DNA from: Thiotrichaceae bacterium
GTDB lineage: Bacteria > Pseudomonadota > Gammaproteobacteria > Thiotrichales > Thiotrichaceae
Assembly: GCA_026992705.1 (NCBI GenBank)
Contig: JALWYT010000149.1
Coordinates: 1-6,317, forward strand
Length of the DNA stretch: 6,317 bases
Direction: 5' to 3'
Positions 5,676 through 6,317 of the stretch are shown here, piece by piece; position 1 is the first letter of the stretch; each line of letters starts with the position of its first letter. The translations under genes and the position numbers were made by a program. The notes beneath the pieces were generated by a model. The model was not told the origin of the DNA and ran no database searches. It worked only from the letters and a program-made list of their open reading frames with translations.

Positions 5676-6317
5676 TTAATTAATAATTGAGAAGAAATCA
5701 GTTTCTTTCTCAGTTACTTGCGCTCTATCTAGTAGCAATGCCACAAGTTGATCTTCTACTACCACTGATTCTAGTTCTCTCATATGTTCTGGATTAGCAT
5801 AATATTCTTTGAGTGCCGCCGCTTCAGAACCTTCGTAATTTGAGCTAATCTGTTCAATAAGTTGTTGCACTTTTTCTGGATCTGCTTGAATCTCATGTTG
5901 CTTGACTAATTCCGCAACTAAAAGGCCAACTTTTACCCGTTTAATTGCATCTTCTTTAAACATTTCCGGACGTAAGTCATGATTTGGCCATTCTTGCTGC
6001 CTTTGTTTGAAAATGCGCTGGGTTTCTTCTTCAACTAAGGATTCTGGCACTTCTGCAATCGGATTCGCTTTCAATAAAGCCTCAAAAATCTCTTGCTTGA
6101 GTTTACCTTCTATTGCCGATTTTAATTCAGTTTCCATATTTTGCCGCGCAGCAAGACGCAAACTTTCAATACTACCATCGCTAATGCCAAACGATTTAAT
6201 AAATTCTGCATCTATTTCCGGCAATTGTGCTTCTGATACCTGTGAAACTTGCACCACAAAATGCACAGTCTGTCCAGCTAATTTGGGATTTTTAAACTCA
6301 TTGGGAAAATCTAAATC
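5676..6317 (-). CDS. tig: Trigger factor, C-terminal part (5' end outside the window)
   Basis: The last 213 codons and the stop of trigger factor are visible; the frame is open to the right edge, so the ribosome-binding N-terminal domain and most of the FKBP-type PPIase domain are missing. The fragment begins DLDFPNEFKNPKLAGQTVHF, the end of the PPIase domain. It then continues into the helical C-terminal chaperone arm (LPEIDAEFIKSFG, NMETELKSAIEGKL, VKVGLLVAELVKQHEI) and closes with the family ending VTEKETDFFSIIN. Trigger factor binds the ribosome exit tunnel and shields nascent chains. A start within this stretch (for example a GTG near 6266) would be artificial because the homology continues upstream of it. 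It lies 28 nt before clpP, as in E. coli and relatives, and is probably cotranscribed with it. Confidence 0.96.
   Translation of the reverse strand, partial: DLDFPNEFKNPKLAGQTVHFVVQVSQVSEAQLPEIDAEFIKSFGISDGSIESLRLAARQNMETELKSAIEGKLKQEIFEALLKANPIAEVPESLVEEETQRIFKQRQQEWPNHDLRPEMFKEDAIKRVKVGLLVAELVKQHEIQADPEKVQQLIEQISSNYEGSEAAALKEYYANPEHMRELESVVVEDQLVALLLDRAQVTEKETDFFSIIN

Noticed and set aside
1..6317. Search for an undescribed multi-gene system such as a defence, mobile or biosynthetic locus
   Set aside because: All open frames of useful length on the minus strand are well-known housekeeping genes in a conserved order. The plus-strand frames are shadows of these genes and carry no recognisable domain.

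Overview
The window looks like a conserved chromosomal housekeeping locus of an AT-rich gammaproteobacterium. Every gene lies on the minus strand, and in transcription order they are: tig (3' part only), clpP, clpX, lon, hupB, tRNA-Val(UAC), tRNA-Asp(GUC), a strong intrinsic terminator, then ppiD (5' part only). The tig-clpP-clpX-lon-hupB-ppiD order is the one known from Escherichia coli, and the proteins align with the E. coli versions along their whole visible length. I cannot assign a genus from this sequence alone. The AT-rich composition fits many groups, including Legionella-like and AT-rich methanotroph or thiotroph lineages.

Layout, right to left: 6317-5676 is the end of trigger factor. 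The gaps to clpP (28 nt), to clpX (48 nt) and to lon (24 nt) are short, and each gene has its own Shine-Dalgarno sequence, so these four probably form one operon. A 100-nt gap separates lon from hupB. Between hupB and the tRNAs (752-831) lie a degenerate copy of the 3' end of hupB and, overlapping it, a good extended -10 promoter for the tRNAs. The tRNA-Asp gene is followed almost directly by a 12-bp hairpin plus a 9-T run that ends the transcript. A 57-nt leader then precedes ppiD.

The genes share one theme, protein quality control. Trigger factor folds nascent chains at the ribosome, PpiD is a membrane-anchored periplasmic chaperone, ClpXP and Lon are the ATP-dependent proteases, and HU is a nucleoid protein. 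All catalytic and nucleotide-binding residues that I checked in ClpP, ClpX and Lon are present, so the proteases look functional.

I found no mobile element, CRISPR array, phage gene or novel multi-gene system. The points worth a second look are small: the hupB 3'-end remnant that overlaps the presumed tRNA promoter, a tRNA-Val gene without encoded CCA next to a tRNA-Asp gene that has it, and a C-terminal tail on Lon.
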